Below, piece by piece: positions 51,720-60,314 of a stretch of DNA of 63,460 nucleotides. Under the pieces are notes generated by a model. It had not been told where the DNA came from. It did not search any database and saw only the letters and a program-made list of their open reading frames with translations. Position 1 is the first letter of the stretch. Every line of letters begins with the position of its first letter. This DNA comes from Lachnospiraceae bacterium (GTDB taxonomy: Bacteria > Bacillota > Clostridia > Lachnospirales > Lachnospiraceae): positions 1 to 63,460 of the forward strand of contig VSOC01000013.1 in the NCBI GenBank assembly GCA_009774615.1, given 5' to 3'. The position numbers were made by a program, and so were the translations under genes.

Positions 51720-52021
51720 TTTTCTATTGTTTGCGTAAAGTTGCACCAAAACATTACGCAATTAACTGCAATCAATATACTATGTTTGCATAAAAATTGC
51801 AATAGATTTTGCAATAAAGTTTTAAAAAGGTGAAAATTAATAAAAAACAGGCAGGTTATTTGGTGAATATTGCTGAATGAATAAGGGAATATATGGAATA
51901 ATAGGAGAAGAATAATTCTGGCAAAACGGATGGTATGCAAACTTATATTATTTTTGCACTATTTTGCACTTTGCTGCACGGGCATAATTATGAAAAAAGG
52001 ATGAAAAATTGCATGACCGGA
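51720..52021. promoter_or_regulatory. Divergent control region rich in TTGCA half-sites
   Basis: Between the PTS and LacI genes about ten TTGCA/TGCAA words occur in both orientations (for example ATTGCAATAGATTTTGCAAT, TTTGCACTATTTTGCACTTT). They cover both ends of the gap and the PTS promoter. They are candidates for binding sites of the adjacent regulator, though the region is also simply AT-rich. Confidence 0.4.
51774..51802 (-). promoter_or_regulatory. Promoter of the PTS permease gene
   Basis: On the minus strand TTGCAA, 17-bp spacer, TATATT, about 75 bp before the start codon. The -35 box is itself one of the TTGCA words. Confidence 0.65.
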
Positions 52022-52050
52022 TTGACTTTCCAGGTGTTTACATTTACAAT
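52022..52050 (+). promoter_or_regulatory. Promoter of the MalR-like gene
   Basis: TTGACT, 17-bp spacer, TACAAT, 33 bp before the ATG. Confidence 0.75.
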
Positions 52051-52083
52051 TCAAGTAAAATAAAGTAAAGCGAGGATGCATTT

Positions 52084-53118
52084 ATGGCAGTGACAATTAA
52101 GGAAGTGGCGGCGCTTGCAGGAGTATCTCCTTCTACGGTATCCAGAACCTGCAAAAATAATCCCTCAATCAGTGAAGAAACCAAAGAAAAAGTGCGTCAG
52201 GCGATGCAGCAGCTTGGCTATGAGCCCGGGACTTCCGCGGCGGCTTCCCCGGCGGTTTCACCAGGTCTTGTACAGAAAACCATTGGTATTATCCTGCCGC
52301 CTTCGCAGAAGGAAACCTATGAAAATTCCTTTTATCTGGAAGCTATTCGGGGAATCAGTCAGTTCTGCAATCCCCGCCAGGTGATCAGCACGGTGATGAC
52401 CGGGAAGGATGAGGAGGAATTGTTTCAGGTTATTCAGACCATGGTGCAGAACGGTCAGGTGGATGGTTTTATCTTATTGTACGTTAAAAATCAGGATCCG
52501 ATTCTGGAGTATTTATATAATGAAGGACTGCTCTATGTCCTGATTGGAAAAGCCTACCAGTATGTCAACCAGACGATTTATATCGATAACGATAATTTAC
52601 TGGCGGGGCAGGAGGCTACGGAATACCTTCTTAGCCTGGGCCATAAAAAGATTGCCTATTTGGGCAGTGAAAGCAGTCTGATGTTCTCCGCAGATCGAAA
52701 GGCGGGCTATCAGCTTGCCCTGACCCGACATCAGATTGCCCTGCGCCCGGAATACTGTCTGGAACTGACTTCCGTCACTAAAGGAAACTCGGAGCGCATT
52801 AAAGAACTGCTGGAAAGCCCGGAGCGCCCCACGGCGATGGTGGTCAGCGACGATATTTTTGCCGTTGCCTTAGAACAGGTCTGTCTGCGGGCAGGTATGT
52901 CCATACCGGAAGACTTATCCATTATTTCCTTTAATAATTCCCTTCTGGCCCGGATTACTTCACCGCAGCTGACATCCATCGATGTCAATTCCTACCAGCT
53001 GGGGATTGAGGCTGCCTCGCAGCTGATGAACCATATTGAAAACCCCAACCTCTTGGCGACCAAGATTATCGTTCCTCATCGGCTTGTGGAGAGAAAGAGC
53101 TGCAGGGCGGTCGATTAG
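52084..53118 (+). CDS. LacI-family transcriptional regulator, MalR-like
   Basis: 344 residues with N-terminal helix-turn-helix (IKEVAALAGVSPSTVSRTCKN, core VSPSTVSRTC) and a sugar-binding domain (IGIILPPSQKE, SLGHKKIAYLGSES, TAMVVSDDIFAVALEQ). After the DNA-binding domain is an Ala/Pro/Ser-rich hinge. It is divergent from the PTS-EEP-malQ genes, which makes it their likely repressor with a maltose/glucose-type effector. Weak GCGAGG precedes the ATG. Confidence 0.9.
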   Translation: MAVTIKEVAALAGVSPSTVSRTCKNNPSISEETKEKVRQAMQQLGYEPGTSAAASPAVSPGLVQKTIGIILPPSQKETYENSFYLEAIRGISQFCNPRQVISTVMTGKDEEELFQVIQTMVQNGQVDGFILLYVKNQDPILEYLYNEGLLYVLIGKAYQYVNQTIYIDNDNLLAGQEATEYLLSLGHKKIAYLGSESSLMFSADRKAGYQLALTRHQIALRPEYCLELTSVTKGNSERIKELLESPERPTAMVVSDDIFAVALEQVCLRAGMSIPEDLSIISFNNSLLARITSPQLTSIDVNSYQLGIEAASQLMNHIENPNLLATKIIVPHRLVERKSCRAVD

Positions 53119-53200
53119 GATGTAACTGAACATGGGCAGGTGCAAAAAGACGGACATAATAAACAAAAATGGAAAAAGACAGGAAAAAATGCAAATACAA

Positions 53201-53229
53201 AGAAAAAACCCCGTGTGTGACGTCACGGG
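53201..53229 (-). terminator. Intrinsic terminator between the LacI and SseB genes
   Basis: Stem CCCCGTG / CACGGGG (53208-53229) containing the small palindrome GTGACGTCAC. Followed on the minus strand by T6, so it ends transcripts from the SseB side; it also lies after the LacI stop. Confidence 0.8.
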
Positions 53230-53271
53230 GCCTGCACTTGTGCATTTCAAGTTCAAAAAGGAATTTCAAAG

Positions 53272-53325
53272 GTTTTTATCCGGTGCATTTCTTATAGTTA
53301 AAGTATAGCACAGCATCGGATAAAA
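53272..53325. repeat. 54-bp hairpin-forming inverted repeat
   Basis: TTTTTATCCG-g-TGC pairs with GCA-t-CGGATAAAAA, and the loop contains a second small palindrome TATAGTTAAAGTATA. Nothing else is recognised between 53230 and 53433. It may be a second terminator for the convergent genes or an unrelated small element. Confidence 0.6.
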
Positions 53326-53433
53326 AGATTGAATGTTACTTAAACAGATTATGAAGAAATTCTTAATTTTTTCCCAACCGAAAACCGGGTTCTGCTCCGA
53401 TGCATGGGAATGCATGAAGTACTGCACAAACAA

Positions 53434-54237
53434 CTAACGGTAGGCGCTTACAATCCTCTGGATTTGCTCCGTGGTAAGTACAAGGTTGGTTCCCGCCGGA
53501 TTAATAACAAAGCCCTTGGAGTCCTTAATTAAAAACTGAGGAAGCTGATAAAAGCTTAAACTGGATATGCGCAGCTTTGGGGCATTGGGGCCGGCATATT
53601 TGCGGAACTCTGAAAAATCCGAGTAAAGAGGCTGATAAATATCGCCCTCTTTATTTTTTATATAAGGAATTTTAATGTTTTTAAGATTTACTTTGGTTGG
53701 TTCTTCGGAATTTTCTCCCTGCATAGCTTCTACCGCCAGGATAAAGTTTGATTTTACCAGGTTGGCAATCATCTCTTCTTCGAGTTCACGCAGATGTGCC
53801 ATATCGTGCTTTATGGGGCGGCGCAGTTCCTGAAGAAAATAAATCATGGTCAGGGTGAGCCGCGGGTTCATAATAGGAATTTTTTCCTTTGCAAGCTTCT
53901 CCATATCCGGGCGGTTAGCCAGTTCTTCAAGCTCCAGCCGGTTTTCGCCTGCATCGTCACGGAAAATCACCATATTGACATCTAATGCATAGAGGCTGTT
54001 TAAAAAGCCGTTCATCTGAGGCTGCTGAATTTTCATAAGAACAACCGGATTTTTCTTTTCATTTTCTGCGGTTACAAATTCCTTGCACATCTCTTCCGAG
54101 GAGAAAAGATAAACCTGATCGTCAAAGGTTTCCTCATCACAGTGAATATAGGGCATACGGGTGAGCGGGGAAAAAGCCGTAAAAAATCCATCTAGTTTCT
54201 GTAATTTTTTAATTGCAAATTTATGATCAATCGTCAT
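53434..54237 (-). CDS. SseB-family protein
   Basis: 267 residues, cytoplasmic, matching the SseB N-terminal domain pattern (a short two-part layout: KLDGFFTAFSPLTRMPYIHC, then DQVYLFSSEEMCKEFV) and a C-terminal half with PYIKNKEGDIYQPLYSDFSEFRKY. Function in Firmicutes is unknown. A GTG at 54291 extends the frame, but the ATG at 54237 behind AAGGG is more likely. Convergent with the LacI gene. Confidence 0.75.
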   Translation of the reverse strand: MTIDHKFAIKKLQKLDGFFTAFSPLTRMPYIHCDEETFDDQVYLFSSEEMCKEFVTAENEKKNPVVLMKIQQPQMNGFLNSLYALDVNMVIFRDDAGENRLELEELANRPDMEKLAKEKIPIMNPRLTLTMIYFLQELRRPIKHDMAHLRELEEEMIANLVKSNFILAVEAMQGENSEEPTKVNLKNIKIPYIKNKEGDIYQPLYSDFSEFRKYAGPNAPKLRISSLSFYQLPQFLIKDSKGFVINPAGTNLVLTTEQIQRIVSAYR

Positions 54238-54362
54238 GGAAATAAGATCCCTTCTGTATAAATATAGTTTGTGCTCTTTATACTTTATCACGATATAAGC
54301 GTAATTTCAATGTATTTTTATCTTTTTGTCGGGCTTTTGCCAGGCTGATTTTAAAAGGGGAT

Positions 54363-54388
54363 TATGCTTTGCGTGTGTTCACAGTAAC
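54363..54388. repeat. Possible 26-bp mini-copy at the start of the subtilase gene
   Basis: CGTGTGTTCACAGTAAC shares the right part of the mini-unit (about 17 of 26 positions). No target duplication. If the TTG at 54369 is the true start, the repeat encodes the first residues of the protease. Confidence 0.35.
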
Positions 54389-55370
54389 CCGCCGGCAAAA
54401 TCAGGAATATCCTATCAATAAGAGTGTGAGATCATGCCAGTACATTGTTCGACAGGATGTACCGGGGAGAGGGGACATGGAGCAGGTAAAAAGACAAATA
54501 GGCTGGGGAAATGCTTTTTCATACGGGATTACGGGAAGAGATGTGGGTGTTGCCGTTTTAGATACCGGCGTTTTTCTTCATCAGGATATCCGCGATCGGG
54601 TGGTGGTTTTTCAGGATATGCTTCGGGGACGGAGAAACCCTTATGATGATAACTCGCACGGAACCCATGTCTGCGGCATTATCGGCGGGGACGGCCAGGC
54701 TTCCGGCGGGCGTTTCCAGGGGATGGCACCGGAGTGCCGGCTGATTTGCGTAAAGGTTCTGGATCGAAAGGGGAACGGATTTGCCACGGATGTGCTGGAA
54801 GGGCTTCGCTGGGTGAGGGAGAACCGGGAGAAGTACGGCATCCGCATTGTCAATATTTCCGTAGGTTCTTTTAACCGCAAGGTGATGGGGGAGAATTCTG
54901 CCCTGGTTAAGGGGGTGGATGCCGCCTGGGATGACGGCCTGGTCATGGTGATTGCCGCAGGAAACCAGGGGCCGAAGGCCATGACCATAACCACGCCGGG
55001 AATCAGCCGAAAGGCGATTACCGTGGGAAGTTCCGACGACAACCAGGCTATTTTTGTGATGGGAAACCGGATGGTGGATTATTCCGGAAGAGGGCCGACC
55101 GAGTCCTGTATCTTAAAACCGGACATTGTAGCACCCGGTTCAAAGATTATCAGCTGTTCCAATATGCCCTCCAAGTACCAGATTAAGAGCGGCACCAGCA
55201 TGAGTACGCCCTTAGTATCCGGGGCAATAGCCCTTCTCCTGGAAAAATATCCCTGGATGACGAATAAGGATGTGAAGCTGCGGATTATGGAGCGGGCAGT
55301 GGATCTGGGGCTTCCCCATAACCAGCAGGGCTGGGGGATGCTGGATGTAGAGCGTCTATTGCTGGATTAG
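54369..55370 (+). CDS. Intracellular subtilisin-like serine protease (S8)
   Basis: 333 residues with the subtilase triad: Asp65 in VLDTG, His97 in SHGTHVCG, Ser277 in SGTSMSTPLVSG, plus the oxyanion Asn in AAGNQGP. There is no signal peptide or long propeptide, so it resembles cytoplasmic AprX/IspA-type enzymes. The listed start is TTG with AAGGGG upstream; an ATG at 54477 with GGGGAGAGGGG upstream would give a 297-residue form that still holds the catalytic domain. A direct repeat (GAAGTATTCATC / GAAGCATTCATC) follows the stop. Confidence 0.88.
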   Translation: MRVFTVTRRQNQEYPINKSVRSCQYIVRQDVPGRGDMEQVKRQIGWGNAFSYGITGRDVGVAVLDTGVFLHQDIRDRVVVFQDMLRGRRNPYDDNSHGTHVCGIIGGDGQASGGRFQGMAPECRLICVKVLDRKGNGFATDVLEGLRWVRENREKYGIRIVNISVGSFNRKVMGENSALVKGVDAAWDDGLVMVIAAGNQGPKAMTITTPGISRKAITVGSSDDNQAIFVMGNRMVDYSGRGPTESCILKPDIVAPGSKIISCSNMPSKYQIKSGTSMSTPLVSGAIALLLEKYPWMTNKDVKLRIMERAVDLGLPHNQQGWGMLDVERLLLD

Positions 55371-55557
55371 GGTGAAGTATTCATCTGGGGCGAAGCATTC
55401 ATCATGAAATCCCGGGCTGCAAGTTGAAAAAAATAAGGAAAATGAGGAAAATGTAAGAATTTCGTTCTTGCCTTTTTTCTGGAGCCATATTATACTGAAC
55501 AAGTTAAAGTGTAGGTTAAGCGTCAGGTGGACTGCAGAGGGGAAAGGAGAAATTTTT

Positions 55558-56121
55558 GTGAATGTCTATCATTTAATTAATTGTTTTTTTGTGTTTAGTT
55601 TTTTTGGCTATCTGCTGGAGTGTGTTGTCCTCAGCTATGAATATCGCACGCCGGTGATTAACCGGGGTTTTGGTCATGGGCCCTTTTGCATTATCTATGG
55701 TTTTGGTGCCCTGGGTGCCTGTCTGTTTTTGCAGCCTTTTGCTTCACAGACAATTAAGCTTTATTTTGCCACAACGATTATGGCTACATCCATGGAACTG
55801 GTAACGGCACATATGATGATCCGCCTTTTTGGCTCGTTCTGGTGGGATTACAGCCATAAGCCATTTAATTACAAAGGAATTATCTGCCTGGAGAGCAGTA
55901 TCGCCTGGGGATTTCTGGGGATTTTCTTCTTCCGTTTTTTAAATGGCTTTGTCAACCGCATGGTGGGTTATATTCCTGAAACCTATGAAAAGGTGACGGC
56001 TCTGGCGCTGGTAAGTTTTTATTTCTGTGATTTCACCTATACCCTGTATGTGCAGCGTCACCGTCAGCCGGACGAAGGAGAAGAAAAGGAACAGGTGATT
56101 GGACGGCTGAAGGTTTATTAA
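55558..56121 (+). CDS. Putative ABC transporter permease, CmpB family
   Basis: 187-residue membrane protein with four to five hydrophobic segments; motifs of the ABC_trans_CmpB (DUF1113) family: FGYLLECVV, RGFGHGPFCIIYGFGA, SFWWDYSHKPFNYKGIICLESSIAWG (in parts). The GTG at 55558 follows AAAGGAG; the frame is open upstream but hydrophilic. Function is unknown; no ATPase partner is adjacent. Confidence 0.85.
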   Translation: MNVYHLINCFFVFSFFGYLLECVVLSYEYRTPVINRGFGHGPFCIIYGFGALGACLFLQPFASQTIKLYFATTIMATSMELVTAHMMIRLFGSFWWDYSHKPFNYKGIICLESSIAWGFLGIFFFRFLNGFVNRMVGYIPETYEKVTALALVSFYFCDFTYTLYVQRHRQPDEGEEKEQVIGRLKVY

Positions 56122-56211
56122 AAAAGGCATTTATCCGGTTGATAAATATTTTTTAACAGAAGTAACTTTAAAAGAAGTAACTTTAAGAATAGAAATGGAG
56201 CAAATAGATTA

Positions 56212-56805
56212 ATGAAACGACGTTTAATTTTAGCTTCGGCTTCGCCAAGGAGAAGCCAGCTTATGCGCCAGATTGGTTTAAAGCCTGAGATTATGCCCAG
56301 TATGGCTGAGGAAGATGTGGAAGAAACACAGCCGGATCGGCTGGTGCTGGAGTTATCCCGAAAAAAAGCTCAGGAGGTTGCGGCCAGATACGGTGAGGAT
56401 ACGCTGGTGATTGGTGCAGACACGGTGGTTGCCGTTCAGGGAAAGATTCTGGGAAAGCCTGCAAACCACAAGGAGGCCGTGGAGATGCTTTTGCAGCTTC
56501 AGGGACAGGTGCATCAGGTGTACACCGGCGTAACCGTTACCGCCGGGGGAACAAAGAAAACTTTGACCAGCTTTTCTGCATGTACGGACGTTTCTGTGTT
56601 TCCCATGACCGAAGAAGAGATTTACCGTTATACGGAAAGCGGAGAACCGATGGATAAAGCAGGAGCCTACGGTATTCAGGGGAAATTTGCCGCTTATATT
56701 AAGGAAATCCACGGCGATTATAATAATGTTGTGGGTCTTCCGGTGGGAAGGCTTTACCAGGAACTGAAAACGCTGGGCGTTTTGGAGGAGGTCAGATATG
56801 ATTAA
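56212..56805 (+). CDS. maf: Maf-family nucleotide pyrophosphatase
   Basis: House-cleaning pyrophosphatase for non-canonical nucleoside triphosphates, and in Bacillus linked to septum formation. 197 residues: LILASASPRRSQLM at the start, then LVIGADTVVAVQGKILGKP, and EPMDKAGAYGIQG with the substrate-binding residues. It overlaps the HAD phosphatase gene by 8 bp. A small tandem repeat AGAAGTAACTTTAA occurs just upstream at 56158-56187. Confidence 0.95.
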   Translation: MKRRLILASASPRRSQLMRQIGLKPEIMPSMAEEDVEETQPDRLVLELSRKKAQEVAARYGEDTLVIGADTVVAVQGKILGKPANHKEAVEMLLQLQGQVHQVYTGVTVTAGGTKKTLTSFSACTDVSVFPMTEEEIYRYTESGEPMDKAGAYGIQGKFAAYIKEIHGDYNNVVGLPVGRLYQELKTLGVLEEVRYD

Positions 56806-57580
56806 GCTGATTGTATCGGATATTGACGGCACACTGGTTCGGGACGGGGAAAATACATTGAATCCGGAGTACTATAAGGAGATTCTCCGGCTTCGGGAAA
56901 AGGGCATTCAGTTTGCCGCCGCCAGCGGGCGTCAGTGGCACAGTATTGAACGGATTTTCTATCCGATAAAGGAAAAAATTTTTTACGTTTCGGACAATGG
57001 AGCTTATGTCGGCTGCTATGGCCGAAACTTATTTTTAAACCCTATTCGGCGGGAACTTGCTCTGGCTATTGTGGAGGAGATAAGGGCGAATAAGGAATTG
57101 GATGTGGTTTTAAGCGGGCCGGATGTGGTCTACCTTGAAACCGAGAATAAAGAACTTGTCCAGTGGCTGGTGGACTGTTACCGCTTTGAGGTAAAGCAGG
57201 TTGCTGATGTTACGAAGGTTCCAGACGAGTTTATTAAGGTTTCCGCCTATAAAAAACACGGCGTAGAGGAAAGCACGGCTGCCATCCGGAAAAAATATCA
57301 GGATCTGTTAAAGATTACCATATCGGGGGATATGTGGATGGACTGCATGGCCCTGGGTGTAAATAAAGGGGCGGCTATTCAGAAGATTCAGGAAAGCCTG
57401 GATATTCTCCCGGAAGAAACCATGGCTTTTGGCGATCAGATGAACGATGTGGAGATGCTGGCAAGGGCTTACTACAGCTATGCTATCGGCAATGCCCGGC
57501 AGGAAGTGAAAGCTGCCGCCCGTTTCCAGGCAGATACCAATGTCCGTGACGGAGTGTTAAAGGTGCTTCGGCTGTTATAG
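56798..57580 (+). CDS. Cof-type HAD-IIB family phosphatase
   Basis: 260-residue hydrolase with motif I SDIDGTLV (nucleophile Asp8), motif II AAASGR, and motif IV AFGDQMNDVEML. The C2-type cap lies between. Acts on small phosphorylated metabolites; substrate unknown. Translationally coupled to maf by an 8-bp overlap, and followed 3 bp later by the PrsA-like gene. Confidence 0.93.
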   Translation: MIKLIVSDIDGTLVRDGENTLNPEYYKEILRLREKGIQFAAASGRQWHSIERIFYPIKEKIFYVSDNGAYVGCYGRNLFLNPIRRELALAIVEEIRANKELDVVLSGPDVVYLETENKELVQWLVDCYRFEVKQVADVTKVPDEFIKVSAYKKHGVEESTAAIRKKYQDLLKITISGDMWMDCMALGVNKGAAIQKIQESLDILPEETMAFGDQMNDVEMLARAYYSYAIGNARQEVKAAARFQADTNVRDGVLKVLRLL

Positions 57581-57583
57581 CGT

Positions 57584-58573
57584 ATGCAGAGGGTTGTGTG
57601 CATGAGGAATATAAGCAGGGTGTTAAGGCTTTGGTGTCTGGTACTGATCATGGTGCTGCTGGCTGCAGGCTGTAAAGCCAGACCGCCGGTTACGGTAAAA
57701 AAAGAAATCGGTGTAACACTTCGCCGACCGGAAATCATGCTGGTTGTGGCAACGGAGAGAAACCGCTATGAGCAGATTTATACCAGTCAGATCTGGGATA
57801 TTGCCGTAGTGGAGGACGGGACAACCTTTCAGGAATATCTTCTGGAACAGATTAAGCAGTTTATGGTGGATTTAAAAAGGATCGGCGCAATGGCACAGGA
57901 GTATGGAATAACCCTGGATAACGGGGAGATGGAACAGCTCCGCCGTCTGGCCCAGGACTATTACAGCCAGCTTACCGAGGCGGATAAAGCCTACACGGGG
58001 GCCGGATCGGATGATGTCCTCAACCTGTACCAGGAATATTATCTGGCCTGTAAGACGGTGGATGTGCTGACGAAGAATGCCGATTTAGAGATCAGTGATA
58101 ATGAGGCGAAGGTCGTTGAAGTATCGCAGATTGTTCTGGATAATGAATTTAATGCCAGGGAAGTCTGGCAGGCGGTTCGGAGTGAAGGTGCCGATTTTGA
58201 TGCCATTGCCCGGGCAAACAGCACAGAAGAACAAATCCGCAGGGAAATCGTGCGCGGTGAACTGTCTGCCGGGATGGAAGAAGCCGTGTTTGCCATGAAC
58301 CAGGGCGAAATCAGCGAGATTATGGAAGATAACGGCAGGTTTTATCTTTTTTACTGTCACAATCCCTACGATCAGGAGGCTACACTTGCACGTAAAGAAG
58401 AGATGATGCTTCTGCGCAAGGACAGCGTCTTCCATGAATACTATGATGCTTTTCTGGAAGATAACCTGGTTACGGTTTCCGGCCGGGTATGGCAGGATGT
58501 AAGCTTTGTTACACAGGAAAATACAACAACTACAAATTTATTTGAATTATATCAGGAATACTTCCCGGATTGA
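57584..58573 (+). CDS. PrsA-like lipoprotein with parvulin-type region
   Basis: 329 residues. Signal peptide with lipobox LLAAGC (Cys30), an N-terminal SurA/PrsA-like helical region and a PpiC-type segment (VVEVSQIVLDNEFNAREVWQAVRSEGADFDAIARANSTEE, in parts; GRFYLFYCHNPYD). The usual HI(L/R) parvulin His is not obvious (VSQIVL), so it may be a foldase without isomerase activity. Anchored outside the membrane. Start ATG 57584 or 57602. Last gene of the maf operon; its stop lies inside the terminator. Confidence 0.8.
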   Translation: MQRVVCMRNISRVLRLWCLVLIMVLLAAGCKARPPVTVKKEIGVTLRRPEIMLVVATERNRYEQIYTSQIWDIAVVEDGTTFQEYLLEQIKQFMVDLKRIGAMAQEYGITLDNGEMEQLRRLAQDYYSQLTEADKAYTGAGSDDVLNLYQEYYLACKTVDVLTKNADLEISDNEAKVVEVSQIVLDNEFNAREVWQAVRSEGADFDAIARANSTEEQIRREIVRGELSAGMEEAVFAMNQGEISEIMEDNGRFYLFYCHNPYDQEATLARKEEMMLLRKDSVFHEYYDAFLEDNLVTVSGRVWQDVSFVTQENTTTTNLFELYQEYFPD

Positions 58574-58589
58574 GTTGGGAAGTATTTTT
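58556..58589 (+). terminator. Intrinsic terminator of the maf operon
   Basis: 10-bp stem AATACTTCCC / GGGAAGTATT followed by T6; the stop codon at 58571-58573 is in its loop. Confidence 0.9.
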
Positions 58590-58718
58590 TGGCTTTACAG
58601 AAAAATCCACCCTGTTAAGATTTTTAACGGAATCTTTCTTATCTGCGCCGGCGGTTTTCGCATAACGGATGCTGTAAGCCGGATGGTGGTTGCAGGCTTG
58701 GTATATTTGTTCTGTAAT

Positions 58719-59219
58719 TTATTCCAGAACAGCCGCAATTTCGGCTTTTTTAAGAAATTCCTCCACCCAGGCATCCCATTCCCGATCTAAGGTTTTGTCC
58801 ATCGTAAAAATCGCCAGGGAGCTTCCCGTGATACAGAAAAGCTTCCCGTCATCATAGCGGATGTGCAGGTAAAGCCCCTTGATTTGTTCACCGGATACGG
58901 CAGGGATCTGTCTGGAGGTTAAAAAATCCTCCGTTTGCTGATGATTTGCCTGCAGACTGATGTGGAAGCTTCCCGGCAGACGTTTACCCTTAATTAGAGA
59001 AAAGCAAATCGGGCGGATGGTTTTCCAGAAGGAACATTCCTGCAGCTTAAGTTCCCCGGTCTCCTCTTCCGTGTAAAAACCCCGGCGGATGTGACCGTCA
59101 ATGGTAAAACTGTTAAAGGTAACAATCTTTGCCTCGGTTAATAAAAAATCATCGAAATCCGTCCCCAGGAAGAGTTTTTTGGTAAAAGATTTTAAATCAT
59201 CAATGGATAGTGCAACCAT
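58719..59219 (-). CDS. DUF5721 family protein
   Basis: 166 residues, cytoplasmic, matching the DUF5721 family of Clostridia (pattern LFLGTDFDDFLLTEAKIVTFNSFTIDGH, RPICFSLIKGKRLPGSFHISLQ in parts). Function unknown. AAAGGAAA precedes the ATG. Convergent with the maf operon. Confidence 0.75.
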   Translation of the reverse strand: MVALSIDDLKSFTKKLFLGTDFDDFLLTEAKIVTFNSFTIDGHIRRGFYTEEETGELKLQECSFWKTIRPICFSLIKGKRLPGSFHISLQANHQQTEDFLTSRQIPAVSGEQIKGLYLHIRYDDGKLFCITGSSLAIFTMDKTLDREWDAWVEEFLKKAEIAAVLE

Positions 59220-59303
59220 AAATTTCCTTTCTTAACGTTGAATAAAAAGAATTGTAAAATAATAAATACTGCGCAGGCAGAGTTATCCCGGACTGTGCCC
59301 TGT

Positions 59304-59912
59304 TTACCGGATTGTACCTATAAGCTTCACATTCCCGCCCTCCTTAAATATGCCGGAACAATTATACTTCCACAGTCCTTTTTCCAGGGGAATCTCTTTT
59401 ACTATGTCAGAGGACTCGATGACAATGTGCTGTTCTTTTCCGTTTGGGTCAAACAGGAAGAAATCTACGGAGCCGCCTTTTATATCTGAGGTAATTTCCA
59501 GGATTAAGGTTTGATTATCCTCTGCCTGGAAAGCGCCGGATTCGGCAATATTTCGTTGTTCCGGGCGATTGGCCAAAGCAATGACTGAATCCCCATTCCC
59601 ATAGCTGACAGCATCCGGGAGGCTGGCATTTCCGGGAAGCAGATCCACTGTATTTTTTCCATTGTCATAATGAAGCGTATATCCTAAACTTGTCAGCAAT
59701 TCATCGGCTGGCATGTACAGCTTTGGTTCTTGTCCGTCTTCCATGGTGACAGAAATCAGAGGATGGTTAAGGGAAAGAGGCGCACCCTTCAGAGTTACCT
59801 TGGTATCACACAGATCCGCAGACAGAATCCCTGCTGCCGCAAATGCAGTGGTTATTCCCAGGGTTCCGATGAGCAGTCCGGCAGCAAAGCTTTTTAAATC
59901 AAATTTTTTCAT
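59304..59912 (-). CDS. Secreted stalk-domain (copper amine oxidase N-like) protein
   Basis: 202 residues. Signal peptide ending near AFAAAG, then a stalk/copper amine oxidase N-terminal-like domain (KLYMPADELLTSLGYTLHYDNGKNTVDLL, in parts) and a C-terminal beta-rich half (SSDIVKEIPLEKGLWKYNCSGIFKEGGNVKLIG in parts). Likely exported and cell-surface associated. GGAGG precedes the ATG. Adjacent to the DUF5721 gene but not coupled to it. Confidence 0.8.
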   Translation of the reverse strand: MKKFDLKSFAAGLLIGTLGITTAFAAAGILSADLCDTKVTLKGAPLSLNHPLISVTMEDGQEPKLYMPADELLTSLGYTLHYDNGKNTVDLLPGNASLPDAVSYGNGDSVIALANRPEQRNIAESGAFQAEDNQTLILEITSDIKGGSVDFFLFDPNGKEQHIVIESSDIVKEIPLEKGLWKYNCSGIFKEGGNVKLIGTIR

Positions 59913-59948
59913 CCTATGCCTCCAATCGGGAATTTGTGGTTTTCTTTA

Positions 59949-59977
59949 AGTTTAGCATAATGAGGGGATATATACAA
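59949..59977 (-). promoter_or_regulatory. Promoter of the stalk-domain gene
   Basis: On the minus strand TTGTAT, 17-bp spacer, TAAACT, about 35 bp before the start codon. Confidence 0.55.
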
Positions 59978-60141
59978 GATAATGGGTGAAAAATTGTGCT
60001 TTCAATTTTCCGGGGCCGGGCGTTATCCTCTGTCAATCGTATTCTCTTATCAATTCCTGTCCGTTGGACTTTTTGTCCTTTTCCTATGGCAAAAGAAAAA
60101 CTTTGTATTTATCAACAAAATCAAGATATTTTATAAAATTA

Positions 60142-60168
60142 CTAGCACTCAATGAAAATGAGTGCTAA
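60142..60168. promoter_or_regulatory. CIRCE operator (HrcA site)
   Basis: CTAGCACTC, 9-bp spacer AATGAAAAT, GAGTGCTAA: the CIRCE inverted repeat with one change from the consensus TTAGCACTC. It lies just upstream of the htpG -35 box, placing htpG under the HrcA heat-shock repressor. Confidence 0.95.
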
Positions 60169-60175
60169 TTTCCTG

Positions 60176-60204
60176 TTGACTTTTTGTTATACCTGTATTA
60201 GAAT
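60176..60204 (+). promoter_or_regulatory. Promoter of htpG
   Basis: TTGACT, 17-bp spacer, TAGAAT, downstream of the CIRCE operator and about 110 bp before the start codon. Confidence 0.8.
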
Positions 60205-60314
60205 AAGGAGCGAGGCATAAAAAGACTGTCCACAAATCCCGTGGAACAAAAAAACAGCCGTGAAACGTAAAAACGAAAAAACAATAGAACCACGCAGAAA
60301 AGGAGTGTTGCATT

